Of a stretch of 64,000 bases of DNA, positions 33,005 to 46,873 are shown one piece after another. Each line of letters starts with the position of its first letter. Within the stretch, counting starts at the first letter, position 1. The notes below the pieces were generated by a model that worked only from the letters and a program-made list of their open reading frames with translations, was not told the DNA's origin and made no database searches. Source of the DNA: Sphagnum compactum (taxonomy: Eukaryota > Bryophyta > Sphagnopsida > Sphagnales); NCBI GenBank assembly GCA_965153455.1, contig OZ234502.1, positions 8,339,495 to 8,403,494 of the forward strand, read 5' to 3'. The position numbers and the translations under genes are program-made.

Positions 33005-35402
33005 TGTTGGACAATTTTATTCTTTTTTACTAATATGTTGTAGCAACTGGCTTAGTCTATAGCCAAATTGTGGGATTTAATGGTTTCACGTACATGGACA
33101 TATATGCGGGGATGAAAGGTCTTATCTTATTTTGAGATTTTTAATACGGGCCCCATAGCTTATGCATTGAAATTTGATGATTTTCATGGTTGGGCTAGTG
33201 GCCATCTATGGGCATGCTACCTATTATGCTTGATGGAGACCTCGGAATGTAGAGACCTCAAGAGTTCCTGGGAAGAAATTGATGCAACCCTTTATATATC
33301 TTGTGATAACAAACCTTGATTGCACTTTCAATGTTCTTTTCTTTAAAGTTTATATGATGTCAAAACAACTATGCACAAGAAATTTCTATTAACTAAACAA
33401 ACTCTATTTGTTGTTATACACTTGTTTTTTGTAATTGTACATTTGAAATCCAATGTGTGGCAGTTAAGCAATCTTTACATGTCAATCAAATTGTCAAAGA
33501 AAGGTGGCAAGGATACCTAATTTGTATTCGTTGCATATGAAGAAGTTTCACTTTCAATAGTCCCAATCCTTTTGATGAGGGCCTAACTTAGATTAACTAT
33601 CACTATCACTTGTTTGAAAAGTGGTCCAAACAAAGAAGCCCAAGTTTTCGCATCTCCAATAGCTTTTGTTTTTCAAAGAGTTTAACACAGAAGTAAGATG
33701 AAAAATGATGTATTATCTAGAAAAACCTTGGGTGAAGAAGGGAGTGAACAATTTGCTTTCCTAGGCAGCTATTAGGGAGGAAGAAAAGTTCCAACTTTTT
33801 AGTAAACAATGCATAATCTCTTGGCAAGCATTTTAATCTTTTATTTTTATGAGCACATGCAATTTCTTGCCTAATCAAACACTAAATCTTTTGTCCAAAT
33901 ACTCACCAAACGCTTTGTTACCATGTAAATCATTTGGGTTGGCATTAGGCATGTAGTTTTTACTTTTGAAAATCTTTCAACCAATGTTGCAATCTTTTTC
34001 TTTTCATTTAAGAAATTTTGAGTTTAGGCACATAGTTGATATTGTTGGTTACATTTTATTGATGGTGTGATGGTAGTAACTAAAAAAAGCTCAGTTTTGA
34101 TCTATGCATAGTAGGTAGAACCAGACCTAGTTTACAATCAAACTTGCCGAATTTTTTTAAAAAGCTGAACCCAAAACAGGGGTTTTTTGAAATTGAAGAA
34201 TTAAGTCCAAAACCGGACTAAAGGTTTTGTCAAAACGTTTTTAAAATCCCTGAATTGGAACCAAAGATTCTTTCTAATTAAAAAAAATGTTGGAACTGTG
34301 ACTAAAGGTTGTCTTGAAAAGTGAGAACTAGTCAACACTGGTTCACACATTGTGTAGGACAATGTACATTCGTGTAGGAGAGAGCCCCATATTTGGGGCA
34401 TCCTGAAATGAGGGTCTACTCCATGGCCTTACCAGTGGTAGGCAGTTTTTCACTTTTATGAAGAACCTCTAGTTCGAGTTCTTAACAAAAAACTCACATT
34501 CATCCTGCTCTGGATCCACATTTGACTGGAACTAGGAACCCAACTTTGGGTTCGGTTCTTCAAAAAATATGGATTCCATTTATGAAAATCAAACCCAGTT
34601 TCAGTTGTCTTCTTTGAAACCCATACCAAAATCAGGGGTTTACTAGTTGTTAGCAATGGTTCTAGCCAATTATGTAGGGGAAAAAATATAATCCAAATCC
34701 AATTACGGTCCTAAAAATTAAAAAACTTGGTTCTGATTCCAATTACAATCATGGAATTTGGACCAGTTTGTTGGAACCAGAATTAGAACTTCTAGTTCCA
34801 AACCATCAAATGTGGGCGACCGACCAACACTGGCTCTTACCTGGCATAAAAAATCTGCATGAGGCTTCATGATGAAGAAGTCCCAAAATTTTCTTAATTT
34901 TGTTGTGAAGTCACTAGAGGAGGGTTCCTTCTCCTCAAGCATTGCCACTAGCCTACTGTTATTGAAATTGTATTGTGAAATCTGAAGCGAAGTGAGCCAA
35001 CAGGTACCATCCCATTATGGATTAGGTAACTGACAAGAGGGAGCCGGTTCCCAGGAGTAACCAGTTTTCAAGAGGCAAAATAAGTTCCCTCATGGGACAA
35101 AGTAACAGTCAGGATTGGATGCTATGTGAGGAGGTCGCTTTGCTTGCATGTGCAAAAGAGGAGAGGAATTATGAGTTGTAATTCCGTGGTGGGCAGGCAC
35201 TGATGTGCTGACACGTCCATTTATCTCTCTTGAAAAGAGGTTACCCCTAGGATAAAGCCTGGCTTTTCCTCAATATGGGGCCCCATGAAGAGGAGGTGTG
35301 AGTGGGCCTGAATCTATCCGTTAAAGCTTGGGCCCAAGGGCTGGACAAGGTGTTAATTATTGCCCCCAAATAAAAACTTTAATCTTTTTCTTGTGATATC
35401 AG
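33005..35402. other. Non-coding stretch, unit 2
   Basis: Collinear with 2369-4773. The same GGAACC/GGTTCC-rich zone is at about 34090-34850. No gene is supported. Confidence 0.4.
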
Positions 35403-35513
35403 GCACGTATCTGGAGGGTACCCACCGGGTTTATGGAAAGAAAACAATGTGGAGCATTTTGGAAAATGGAATGTCTGCACTTGTCCGAAATGCCCTGCTG
35501 CCTTCTATGCTGT
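35403..35513 (+). other. Possible orphan exon, copy 2
   Basis: A 111-nt block between AG and GTAAGT, open in this copy, containing THRVYGKKTMW and SALVRNALLPSML. Entry and exit phases differ, so it could act only as an internal exon. Family unknown. Confidence 0.35.
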
Positions 35514-35729
35514 GTAAGTCTACTTTCAAATACAATAGGAAAAAGTTTCAGAGGGCTTTATATTGATGTCCTGTGGACAAAAAATGCCTTTCCATTGTAT
35601 TCTCGTCCCGTAGTTACCACTTTGGTTTATACTCACCATCCGAATGTATGTACTATGTACCTACCTTTGTAGCCAGCAAGCGCCCTACCTACTGATCTAT
35701 GCTACTTACCCACTTACATAGGTAGTTAC

Positions 35730-36541
35730 CAGTGTTGGGTGGTTCTCACCTGTCAGCTAAAACCGACACCAGTTTTCAAGTCTGGTTCTCAATGGAGAAC
35801 CAGCCAGTGAGAATTGAAGATGAGGATTGCCATGAGAACCGGATTGAAGGTTCTCACCCGAGGTGAGCATCACCTAGGTTCTCACCTGCCATAAAATCTG
35901 ATCGGTTCTCACATTTTGGAAAGGGTCCGGTTCTCATGGTGAAAAATAAAAATAAATATTACAGTTATCCGGAAAGTCATGCCCTGTTGGGCCTGAGTTG
36001 CACCCCCCATTTGATGCTTCATCCCCTCTTGGCCATTGTCTCCAAAGTCAGGAAATTTTATTAAACAAGGGTATGAAATACTGAGACTCAGCAGTAAATG
36101 CACCAGGGTCGAGAACATTTATAGCTGCAGTACACATGCCAGCAAGAGTGATTAGTTGAAAGCGTTCAAGTGAAGAAAGGACAGAGCAAACTCAGTTTAG
36201 CACCAAATTTGCTGCTAAATTGAGTTTCATACCACAAAAAAAATGTTGATTGTAAGAAAAGAAACACAAAAAACCAAAAACAAATGTAAGATAAATATAT
36301 AACAAAAAATCATCATTTGTGAAAATCGGCCTTTGAGAATCGTCCTTGAAAACCAGCAGTTCAAAATTTTGTGAGAATCACTAACTCTGAAATTCGCCTA
36401 ATCCAGATTTTTTTTTAATTTTGAAAACCAGGACGATTATCAGAATGGGAATTTTTTTAAAGAATTTAAGCGATTCTTAATATCTGTCCCAAAAACTGGA
36501 ACCGATGGTTCTCACAAAAAACTGAGAACCGCCCAACACTT
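35730..36541. mobile_element. Non-autonomous hAT element, copy 2 (812 bp)
   Basis: Same ends as the element at 5101. The target duplication is perfect: GTAGTTAC at 35722-35729 and 36542-36549. Confidence 0.88.
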
Positions 36542-36549
36542 GTAGTTAC

Positions 36550-37732
36550 GAAAATAATGGTCTTGAGGAGACTCCATGTATTGAGTGTTTCAACTTGTTG
36601 GACCCATGTGCACTCAGAAAATTGTAAGGGACGCACAAGAATGACTCCACTCTAGCCTTTTCTTTAAGGATATTGTAATTTTGAGCGGGTGGCTCTTAGA
36701 CATATAATTGGAGTGCATATCTAGCAATATTGCAAATGTTGTACTGTAGAACTTTTGGCTCCACAAAATTTCAATAAATAGAAATGTGACTATGTGCAAT
36801 ATAAAAATTTCATTACAAGTTGACGAAATATGGAAATTTACACCAACAAAAACTGGTGAAATGTACATCACATAATCTAAAATATGGCGATAGAACCTAT
36901 ATATTACATAGCTCTATGATGATGCACATTGCACTATCATCTATGTAATATAAAATTATTTGTGTGTAAAACTCTCTCAAACTTGAATAAAGTCTTTTTT
37001 CATTGTTGGGTGATTGTTCACAACAAGAGTTAGAATTAGAACTTAGGACACACTATGCACATTGCAAACAAACACAAATTACAATGAACATTTGACATTG
37101 GATGATTAGACACAAAAGCTCAAACACAATGGAGTTTCGCCTTACAATGTACATATGACACACAACTTCAAACTCAAAATTGGACAATATATGATAAAAC
37201 ATAATATTAGACAGTGGATATATATTAGACATTCACATCAAATACAGGGCAATCAAAACAAATAGATAAAGACTTTCAAACTTGTTTCTTAAACTTCAAT
37301 CAGACATCAAGACTCAAATTAAAATTCAAAATTTCAAACCAAGATGCAAACAAACTTAAAAATATGATGCTTCAACTAGACTTAAACATATAGAGTCTAG
37401 ACCTTCAAACAAGGGCAGATAGATTTAGACACAAACTTATAAAGAAAATCATGAGGACTCAAGTCTCAAATAGACATAGACTCTCTAACCTTAACATAAT
37501 AAAAAGACACAAAATTAGACATGTTTATTGCTCAAACAAACACAAACTCAGATTTTAGACACAAATTCATAAACTATCTAATTCAAACAAAATTTAAAAT
37601 ACACAAAATCAAACATAGTCATTATTCAAAAATAGATTCAAAGTCATACATATTACAAACAAGTTAACAAGGCCTCAAATTATTTCCATAACTTAATACA
37701 AACTTCACCTAGGTTTTTACTCCTTCCAATCA
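36550..37732. repeat. Fold-back and A/C-rich degenerate repeat zone, copy 2
   Basis: Contains the TATATTACATAG fold-back (about 36898-36951) and, from about 37020, the ACAAACT/AGACACAAA-type A/C-rich zone collinear with 6400-7090. No gene is supported. Confidence 0.5.
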
Positions 37733-39419
37733 TCAAAACATGCATCGTATGAGAAGGTGTTCAAAGTGAAAAAAAGGTTGGGAATACATCCCAACAATTG
37801 TGTGCAAGTGTTCATTGAGGCAATTCCTCAATTTTGACTTCATGAAAGATAATGTGAAAAATGTGCATTCATCTTCCACTGACCCCAGCACTTGCATTGA
37901 TGCTATATTTGCCAACTTGAAACATTCCAAAAATGAATGCCTCAAGATGCGAAAAGCTTCCAAAGTCATGTCAAAGGACTAACATGAAAATGGAACCTCC
38001 ATTGCTACAGTAGCATTGGACTTCATGGTAATTTGAACATGTTAACTTGCATCTCAAGACCACTTGTGGATTAAATGGATGGACAAATCCTAGCCACTTC
38101 TAAGGATGTACTTGAGTCTAAAAGTTTGACAAGTTCCAAATGTTGCTCCGTATAGTAATGTGATTTGATCTACTCCAAATGACGACTGAAATTATCCTCC
38201 ACATCAGTTTGAAACCAATACTGGGGATAACAAATTCCCCTAGTGTCCATGGTATAAGTCATTGGAAACCTTGAACCTAATTTTAAAATTAATGATCCCG
38301 CTGCAGTTGCAAATAAAACCACTCAAAGGATAAATGATTACAAGGTCACAAACTGCAACCAAGCATCTACATTCTAGTGGTAGAACTTCAAAGCAATAGA
38401 AAAAATGTAATAAATTACACAAAGACTCAAACATACCCTTCATTTCTACTACTTAGAAAGTTCTAATAGACTTTTAAACTTATAAATAAACCAAACATAT
38501 TCAAACTCAAATAGACAAAGACAAACTTAGACTTAAACAAAAACAAACTCAACTTAAAATAAAAACAGACATATATAAAGACAAACTCAAAGAGACAAAG
38601 ATAGATTCAATCTTTAGACTAAGATATATTCAAAGAGACAAAGACAAATTCAAACAAAGAAGGATAGACTTAAACAAAGACTTACAAACTATATTTTTTC
38701 TATAAAATCCAAATTCAAGTAGATTTAAGTTTAAAGCCTTAGACTAACTCATATTCATTAAAACTAATTTAGATTGATTCAATCAAAGCCTCCTCCTTTA
38801 GTGACTTGCTTTAAAAAAATCAGTGTATAGGTAAATGACACCAATCTTGAACAATGTAGCAATGAATTGAAACAGTTGGTTGTCAATTGTGATGACTTCA
38901 TCACAAGAAACAGTAAAATACCTTGAACTTGCAACAATCTTTCAAATTTTGGTAAAAAACTACTTGTGTAAGCATTCAACCATTATCCAACCAGAAGAAT
39001 CACTCCAATGATGTTTAGGGTTTATAAGAACGTTGAGAATAGAAAACAATGGTTTCATGGCTTCAAACTCCAACGTAGGACAACCCTGCTATACAAATGC
39101 AAAATGGTGGCAAATTGTTGTATTTTTCTTCCTCTTTCCCTTTCAAACCTCCCTAAATCACTTGTTCAACAATGGAAATACAACTTTGTTGAGAATAAAT
39201 TACCTCATTCTTAGCATGGGTGCTTTTCTTGTTCACATAAAATTCCTTTTCCTTTTTACCCAAATGTGGCATATCTCGAACTACATTTGTTTTTTCCGCA
39301 TGCTTTTGAAACATGTCTAATTTAGGACCCAAAATAACCTCCTTTCCCTTCATTGCCGAACACATAATGCACTTCACATAGTTAATCTCTCCAAAATCAC
39401 TTTTGAACATTTTTGCCAA
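37733..39419 (-). pseudogene. hAT-family transposase remnant, copy 2 with internal deletion
   Basis: Retains the C-terminal dimerisation-like block (37733-37969, LGSVEDECTF) and the N-terminal zinc-finger block (39153-39419). About 1.2 kb equal to 8158-9368 of unit 1 is missing, with a joint near 38780-38785 (GATTCAATCAAAGCC). Unit 3 retains the sequence on the left side of the joint as in unit 1, so the deletion is specific to unit 2. Short microhomology (TCAA) at the ends points to end-joining. Confidence 0.75.
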
Positions 39420-42093
39420 TAGAAACTATGTAGTCTAGATGTCTCTAAAGTTGGAAAGGACATCAGAGTTTTTCTTAAATTTTTTTAACAATGGTTTGTC
39501 TTCTTCATCTGCCACAACCTAAATCTCAAAGAAGTTGGGTGTAACAGGGGGAATGAAGGTTAGTAAACCACAAGGGCACACCAATTGCACAATAGGATTA
39601 TTGTGCTTTGATTCAAAATTTGATCCAACCTTGTTGCCGCTCAAGCTTGCCTCAGAAAAAAGCGTTGCTAGAAACTTAGGTGGGATCACCAAAGTATAGA
39701 AAATACTATTGCATAGGTCAAAATCCTTTTAAGGTGTACCAAAAAAGAAATCACAACATCATCATACAAATTGTTCTAGATTTGTAATGGTCTAAAATTA
39801 TCATACCCTTAAAATATGACACATCTTTGTTCATTTATGTTCATTATTATGTATGTGAATAAAGAATTAAGGAGTTCACAAAGGAGTATATTGATTTTCG
39901 TCCTAAATGATACACCTCAAATTTTTTTTCCTAAAGCCAAATTGATATTATTTTCAAGAACTATGGGTAATGCTCAAACACATTTGGGCATGATATGAAC
40001 ACAATATGTCTCCATCTGTCCATTGTATGTTCAAAAACATGCATAAACATAGGCTGAAATGTTTTAGGTAACACCAATTTTTGGGCTTCACCATATGCTT
40101 CTTCATTGAACAATTGGGCAGACATGGGAAAAAAACATGTAGCAATACTTTTATACTACCTCCGTTTAGGACCCTCTGCTGATTTAACGTCAAAGACGAG
40201 GCATGCCCTTGTCAAAGTAAGTTAAAATCCATCATGTAACATTTCTTCAAAATGAAAAACGCATATGTCATTCATTTCACAAGAGTGCATTATAGACATT
40301 AAGCCTATCATGCACTTTTGTAAGCCTCCTTTCATTAATTTCATGCCAAATTTTCAACCTAGTTTTTTATTTAACATCATGTTCTTTACAAAACCTTGGT
40401 TGCAGCACTTTTCACACTCAAAAAAATTGGTCATGTTTTCATTGAAATCAAATTATCAACAAACAATAATTCCATGCAAGTGTCATGACCTCCAGAGGTT
40501 TATGACCTTCCAAGATTTATTTTTCAATTTTTGAATTAGTGTAGCTCAGGAATCCAAACTTTGCATATTTTGATTTCCATTCAACTATGGTTAAAAGTTA
40601 AATATCTATGCCTTACGATTGAATCTCATTTCAAATTAATTTGGTGTCCCAAAACTTTCAATCTAACCTTTTGGTAAGCCTATTTGGGTACCCCTGAATC
40701 AAGCTGAACTGTCAAACATTGACTTGAATTAACTTCTATAATAGAAACCCCCATTTTTCAAGTCCTTACAAAATGGGCTAAAGAAAGCCAAATCTAAAAA
40801 TTGGCCCAATGTGCAACTTCATGAGACTTATCTATTTCAGTGAAAAACAATTTGAAGAAAAATTGTAAGAAAGACAACACTAAAAAACAAGAATAAATAT
40901 CACTATGTAGTAAATTCCCCCTTTTTTAGAGAAACAAATCGCATTTTATAAGGGGATACTTTTGGGGAAACTATTGTCACATTTATGCCTACTAGCTACA
41001 ATCTTAAGAGTTATTTAACAAGGCCTATGTTTGAGATGGATTAAGTATAAATTGAGTAGGGATGAACTTAATTAAAACTAGAAGGAATTCAAACACAATT
41101 TATTAAAAATATCATTGAACTGATATGGAAAGCTGACCACTAAAGGGTTTGCATGCAAAAGATTTATTAGAAAATGCAATGTCCCTCTTGGGATTAAATC
41201 TGCGAGAAGGATTGATGGTGAATGAGGCCAAACAGACGTCTCAAACATGGTGTGGGTCAATGAGAATGTAACACACACCCAAATAAAGTGGAAATCTTTG
41301 AGAGTAACAAAGGTACAGTCCCTAGTCTCTCCACATGAATACCCACAAATGAGGATTTTGAACTTGGAATTCAAACTAGGAATAATAGTCTTGCCCACTC
41401 AAAGTTGGATTTGGAAAACACAATTGAAGAGCTAGACATGATGTTGAAAAACTTTCAACAAAAACTTGAAGATGGCATGTTTTATATTTGAATTTTATCA
41501 AGTATTCTTAAATATTGAAACTTTAAAGCGTTTAATGGAATTGTCCATGTTCTTCTAATCTATTAACATAATTGTAAATCGTAAAACAACCTAAATTGTC
41601 TTTGAATAATTTATGATTCTATATTGGGCAACATATACCAATAAAGGAAGAAATTCAAGCTTGTGTTACGAATTAGTGGGTAAAGCTAGGGGTATCACAT
41701 TCAAAGTCTTCACCGCATAATACACTTCATGGACAAGATTTAGATGTTCTAGTTATTGGATACTTTAATACCTTGGTAGCTTTGACATATGTATGTGGAA
41801 TAAATAATTAGTTATTTTGGCCTATAGGGCAGATGCAATATATGGTGGCTCATTTTTGTGATGAAATGGTGTTTTTTCCCTAGATACCCTTTATTCAAAT
41901 GCATGTGATGATTAAATATATCTTTAAATCTATTAATTGGGACGTGGATCTAAACTAATAACTTCATTATGAAATTAGTTGTGTGGTTACTTAGTGATAA
42001 AAAATTCATTTGTTAGTAGTAATGAACTTTTGAAATCAAAAAATATGGATTGGCCATTTAACTGAAACATCACAAAATAGAAAAAAATATAAT
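39420..42093. other. No supported gene, unit 2
   Basis: Collinear with 10010-12677, with the same small meaningless ORFs. Confidence 0.4.
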
Positions 42094-42788
42094 GATTCAC
42101 ATTCCAAATTTGTTATTGAAACTGAATATAAAGGTGTACAAGATGATAAACTCATATCAAGAATCTTTTTTTGAAAACCTTAATTGTTTAATAGTTAGTA
42201 ACTTTTGAATGATTAAATATTGATCATATTTTCATAAGTCCATATGAATTGCAATTTTTGTTTGTTTTTCAAAAAAATTGTCCCAAAAGCATATTTTTTG
42301 AAAGTTTTAAATGGGGCATTATTTTTATGGACTTTGTGGGTTTTCCTTTTAGGACTTCCAAATTAAACAATGATATCATCTACATTAAATACAAGTTTTC
42401 ACATAGATTTAGGAAAGTTTGTAAGTGATTGAACATGTTTTATTCAAAGATTAAATTAATAATAATTTTTTAAAGTAACAACCATGTCCATTTGAATCAA
42501 TTTTTAAAATCTTGTATGGATTTGTAAGGAATGTAATTTCTGTTGATATTAAATCACCGTAGCTTGCATCTACCCTATAAAATATTCTTGAATGTCCAAT
42601 ATTTTTCTTCACTCAAATTCATTATTTGGAAACATACATTTGTTGGGAAAAAAATTCTAGAAATAATAATTAGTGTTGTAGTTTCCAAGGTAGTAGGTTA
42701 AGTTTCCTCCTTTTGTTGAGTTTAGTATAACACATGAACTTTGGTAAGAACATAGATTCTCTAGGAACATGCCAAAATCCTTGGCCAC
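42094..42788. repeat. Single copy of the 0.7-kb repeat
   Basis: Matches the second repeat copy of unit 1 (13377-14068), including GTTTAATAGTTAGTAAC, which the first copy lacks. Confidence 0.8.
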
Positions 42789-43789
42789 TTGTGGTTATTT
42801 CATGGGTTTCTTTTATGGAGTGTCTTAAGGAAACCATAGGGAAGCATAATTACGTGTGCGTCCATGTCCATCTTGCATGTTGATTTTTGTTTAGGTAGTA
42901 CCTAGCCTGTTTAGGCACTAATTACCTACTTTTGAAATTGTCAAAAATTCTGGCAAATATCTACCTAGCTAATGCCCAAAAACTTGAAAGAAACTCTCAA
43001 GGACATTACTTTCATTATGTAATATCATGTCGAATTTGAAATTATTATTATTTTTGTTGCCAAATGTAAATGAATAACAAAAAATAATTAATTGGGCACC
43101 TTGGTGCCCAACCAGGCTAGATACAACTATGGTAGACTTTGTACTGCCAAAACCAGAACCTAGTAAATTCCTTGAACCTTCCACTCCTAAAGAGTGAAGA
43201 TTAAACTTCCATGACACTCATTCATGGATGTAAAGTGCCCTCCAATTATACTCCAAATGTTCACTGCTTTGGGACGTTTTGTTTAATGACAATTTTCTAA
43301 CCAGGAACTAATACATGCCCATGAGGAAACATCACCATGCACAACACTTCTTAAGGGGCCATGACCTTATTAGAAGACAAGAAAGGATTGGAGTCTGGAG
43401 ACCTTTGTCACATTCACATAATCTAGGATTAAACTACTATACTATAGTGAGTAAATAGGTCGCGAATAATTGATTTTCTTTTTTATGATCAGCACTTTTG
43501 TGAAATTATGAAATGGAAATAAGGTGAATTTAAAGAGCAAAAGTACACATTAATAATTTCTTAGTATATGTGTTGAAATATATGTAGAAAATACATTAAT
43601 ATTCAACACTTCAATGCCAAACCTGCTTAACTATTATGGTAGTCATTGACCTATCAAAAATATAGTCAAGCCATCAATTTTTGGAATAAGGGAATGGGTG
43701 TACCTCCATGCATAAGAAGCCTGTATGGCTTATTCAACAAGGAACATATATGTGGCAGTCCCATGTGAGATTCATATTACAAATTACCC
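42789..43789. other. No supported gene, unit 2
   Basis: Collinear with 14069-15080. Ends at the CCC target of the following insertion. Confidence 0.5.
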
Positions 43790-44046
43790 TTGTGAGTATT
43801 TATTGCACACCTTCACCACTAAGGTATGCACTCACATAAAACCCGGTTGGAAGTGGAACTACTATGTAGTTGTAGTCTAACAAGTAAATGGTTCAAGATA
43901 AATAATGAATTTCACTAAGGATCTAATGCGTTGTGTCCAAATCTCATGATTTTATTTATTTTTTATTCTTTATTTATGTCTTTGACCAAAAGTTAAGCTG
44001 AAACTAAAAACCACTTGCTTAGATTGAGGAAAGAAAAAAACAACAA

Positions 44047-44422
44047 CTCAACCTCCTCTACTTTCAACAAATGTAACTCCTTCACAGCAAAACCGATGAT
44101 GCTGAATTTTTGTGAGGAGCTTTTACACCTTGCAAAATAAAACTGATCTAATTTTGACACAAATCCAATGGTGGATTTGAGAGAAACAATTAATTTAACC
44201 AAAAGTCCAAAGGCTTCCCCATGGGAATCATTCCATGAAACCCACTTCAACACCCTCTACTTCCAACACCTGCAACTTCCTCACAGCAAAGCCGATGATG
44301 CTGAATTTTTGTGAGGAGCTTGTACACCTTGCAAACTAAAACTGATCCAATTTTGACACAAATCCAACGGTGGATTTGAGAGAAATAATTAATTAAACCA
44401 AAAGTCCAGAGGCTTCCCCACG
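44047..44422. repeat. Two tandem copies of about 177 bp inside the insertion
   Basis: Direct copies with an offset of 199 bp share GATGATGCTGAATTTTTGTG (44095 and 44294), TTTTGACACAAATCCAA and AAAAGTCC..AGGCTTCCCCA. Confidence 0.8.
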
Positions 44423-45325
44423 ATTATTTGCTACACACAACTCCATTCCATGCTTCATTTTTTTCCATAACCTTTCCATGAACACCTCCACACACAAGAA
44501 CTAACAACCTTTCTCACACTTCATTCTCCTCTTCCCTCTCCTTTTTTCCCAAAACACACAATGCCTTCTTTCTTGGTAAGCCTCCATGACCTTCCTTGAG
44601 CTTGTTCCCCTTGTCCAATGAAAGCTTTGAAATCATTTTGCACCAATCAATGGCCTCCTCATCCTTCAAGGGCCAATGAGAATTTGAGAATGAATGGCCA
44701 TCCAATTGAAATTAGGATGAGAATCCTTGGGCCCAATGAAACACAAAAGATATTCCATCCTCCAATCAAAGAGGATGAAAATCCTCATGACTAATGGGAT
44801 TTGGAGGATCCAACCTCCCCCTTATCTTGGATATCTTGATGAGGTCTCTTGAGCTTGATCCATATCTTTTCCGTCCGTTGACCCTCACATCCTACTTCTT
44901 CATCCTAATTACTTCAAGTAACTAACTACTAGGATAAATTATCGGTAGTAACAAGGAAGAGTCCTTGAGTTCTTACTTGACTAATTCAATGGTTGAAGTA
45001 ACATTTCCGTGTAACATTTACTCCTTTGATATTCCCTTCCTATTTACTTTACTATGCACTAATTAACTATGTAGTACATAGTAAATTGGAATTACAATTT
45101 GCATAAAAAAAAACTCTCACATACTTTTAGATCCACCGTTGAATTTAGGGTTTGATGAATCCCTTAGATCTAGGGTGTTCGAGTTTTGATAAGGTTCCGC
45201 CGTCACTTCCACACCTTACGCCTACCCTAACTTGTAAAATAAAAAGGCCTCGACCCCTTTTGAACGCAAGTACCACCTTGTTTGTACTACCTTCTTGGTT
45301 TTTGTTGATGCAGGTGCAACTAGTC

Positions 45326-45739
45326 ATGGCGGACGATGACGCTACGCCTTCAGATCCTCCAGTCGCACCCGTACAACAAGAAGAGCTTGAAGAAGTACCG
45401 CTCGACTTGAATGTTTCTCAACGGCCGCGCGAAGAAGAACCGCCCAGGAGAGTGGTGCGCACTCGAGTCGCTCGTTCGGTATGGGATCGTCGACTGTCCC
45501 CTAACCCATATGCTTTAGCAATTTATTTAGAGTTTGTTCCTGCTCGTGGAGCCGCTCCAGAAAGGTTTGAAGAGTGCTAGTGCGAAGATGATGATGTCCG
45601 TCTCCATTGTCGAACGTGGGTTCCCGGTGATGGCCATTATCGTTGGCTACGAGGCCCGATCAACCCACTTCCCCTGGAGCATCGAGCCGAGTACCTCGCT
45701 CGCACCATTCGCCGCATCCTAGATTTTTTACAACTGTGA
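45326..45739 (+). pseudogene. GC-rich ORF carried by the insertion, one in-frame TAG
   Basis: From ATG at 45326 the frame runs 84 codons to TAG (45578-45580) and continues open in the same frame for 52 more codons to TGA (45737-45739). The N-terminal part is acidic and proline-rich with a PLDLNV word resembling an EAR repressor motif. After the TAG come CRTWVPGDGHYRWLRGP and an arginine-rich helix-like end. Base composition is clearly richer in G+C than the surroundings. Continued coding after the TAG suggests a recent nonsense change in a captured gene. The family is not recognised. An ORF start at 45152 is possible but adds a low-complexity leader. Confidence 0.5.
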
Positions 45740-46258
45740 TCTATCCTTTAAATCAGTTATTCAGTTGTAATTCACCTGAGGCTACTTAGGCGGAAATGTT
45801 AATACTTAAGTTTGATTAGATTGTATTTAAAACTCTGATAGAAGTGAAACTAAATAAAGATGTATTAGGACTACATCCTAAAAATCTTACAAGTACATCC
45901 TTAGTGCTTGAAGATTCTTCTACAGACTAACTTAACCTTGTCATGGCGGAATGCTATTGTTAATTATGGGCTTGTATTCCCTATATATCAATAAATCACA
46001 ACTAATTCTACATCCCCTTTCCTTTCTCTGCAACATAAAAGGGATAATGTACTTTAAAAGGTACACTAGGTGCTTAACTGATTAAGAGCTACATCAACTG
46101 AAATAAAGAAGTACTATATGCCTAGAAATATCACAAAAGCTGATTCAACTATTCATAATCACTACTTGGAGGCTTATAAGCATTCAAATCATTAATACTA
46201 AGGAAAATTACGAAAATAATGCTTAACTAATTGTTGAGCTATAATCCATGGCTCACAA

Positions 46259-46873
46259 CCCTCATGACTAAAGTGGCTTTGGGAACATTGGTAGGCATTA
46301 TTGTTTTTGGTGAGTTATAGGTCTATGATCAATATGAATTGTTTAATACCATATTTTTATAGAAATTAATTCAGCAAGTCTCTACAAAACAAAAACAAAC
46401 AAAGGTTTGGAAAAGAAAATCTCAATAATTCAAAGTACACCTTTTTGTGGTGAAAAGGTATTGTGCATATTCATAGAAAATTTCAAATTTCTCATTCCAT
46501 GTGCTCGAAGTTCCCAATGGCATATAAAGGATAAATTTCCTTGTATTTCATCATTTCACCAATGCCATTATTTTTAATTTCAAAAAATCTAACCTCATAT
46601 TTTTCCATTTTATGGCGTTCTATGAAAGAAATATTATTTACTAAAATTGTTATAAAACTCTGGTAGAATAAAGAACCTAGTACCTATTTTGACATTTCAT
46701 GTTGTACTTGTGTTTGGGGATAGGATAATGGGAGCACCTCCATTTTGCAACCTAATTCCTATGACCCCATTGAAAATGGACATGTGGGGCATGCCCAATC
46801 ATTTTATAGAGCTGGGAGAAAATTCATAAGTGTATATAGTCATCAATATCTTTTTTAAATAAAAAGAGAAAAG
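46259..46873. other. No supported gene, unit 2
   Basis: Collinear with about 15078-15687 after the insertion. Confidence 0.5.

Larger units (their letters stand above)
43790..46258. mobile_element. 2,469-bp insertion with 7-bp inverted ends and 3-bp target duplication
   Basis: Absent from the same place in unit 1 (ATTACCCTCATGAC). The left end is TTGTGAG (43790-43796), the right end CTCACAA (46252-46258), flanked by CCC on both sides (43787-43789, 46259-46261). A 3-bp duplication fits CACTA- or PIF/Harbinger-like transposons, but the ends are not CACTA and the target is not TWA, so the superfamily is open. No transposase is visible. It carries a tandem repeat and a GC-rich ORF, so it could be a gene-carrying non-autonomous element. 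Confidence 0.75.
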
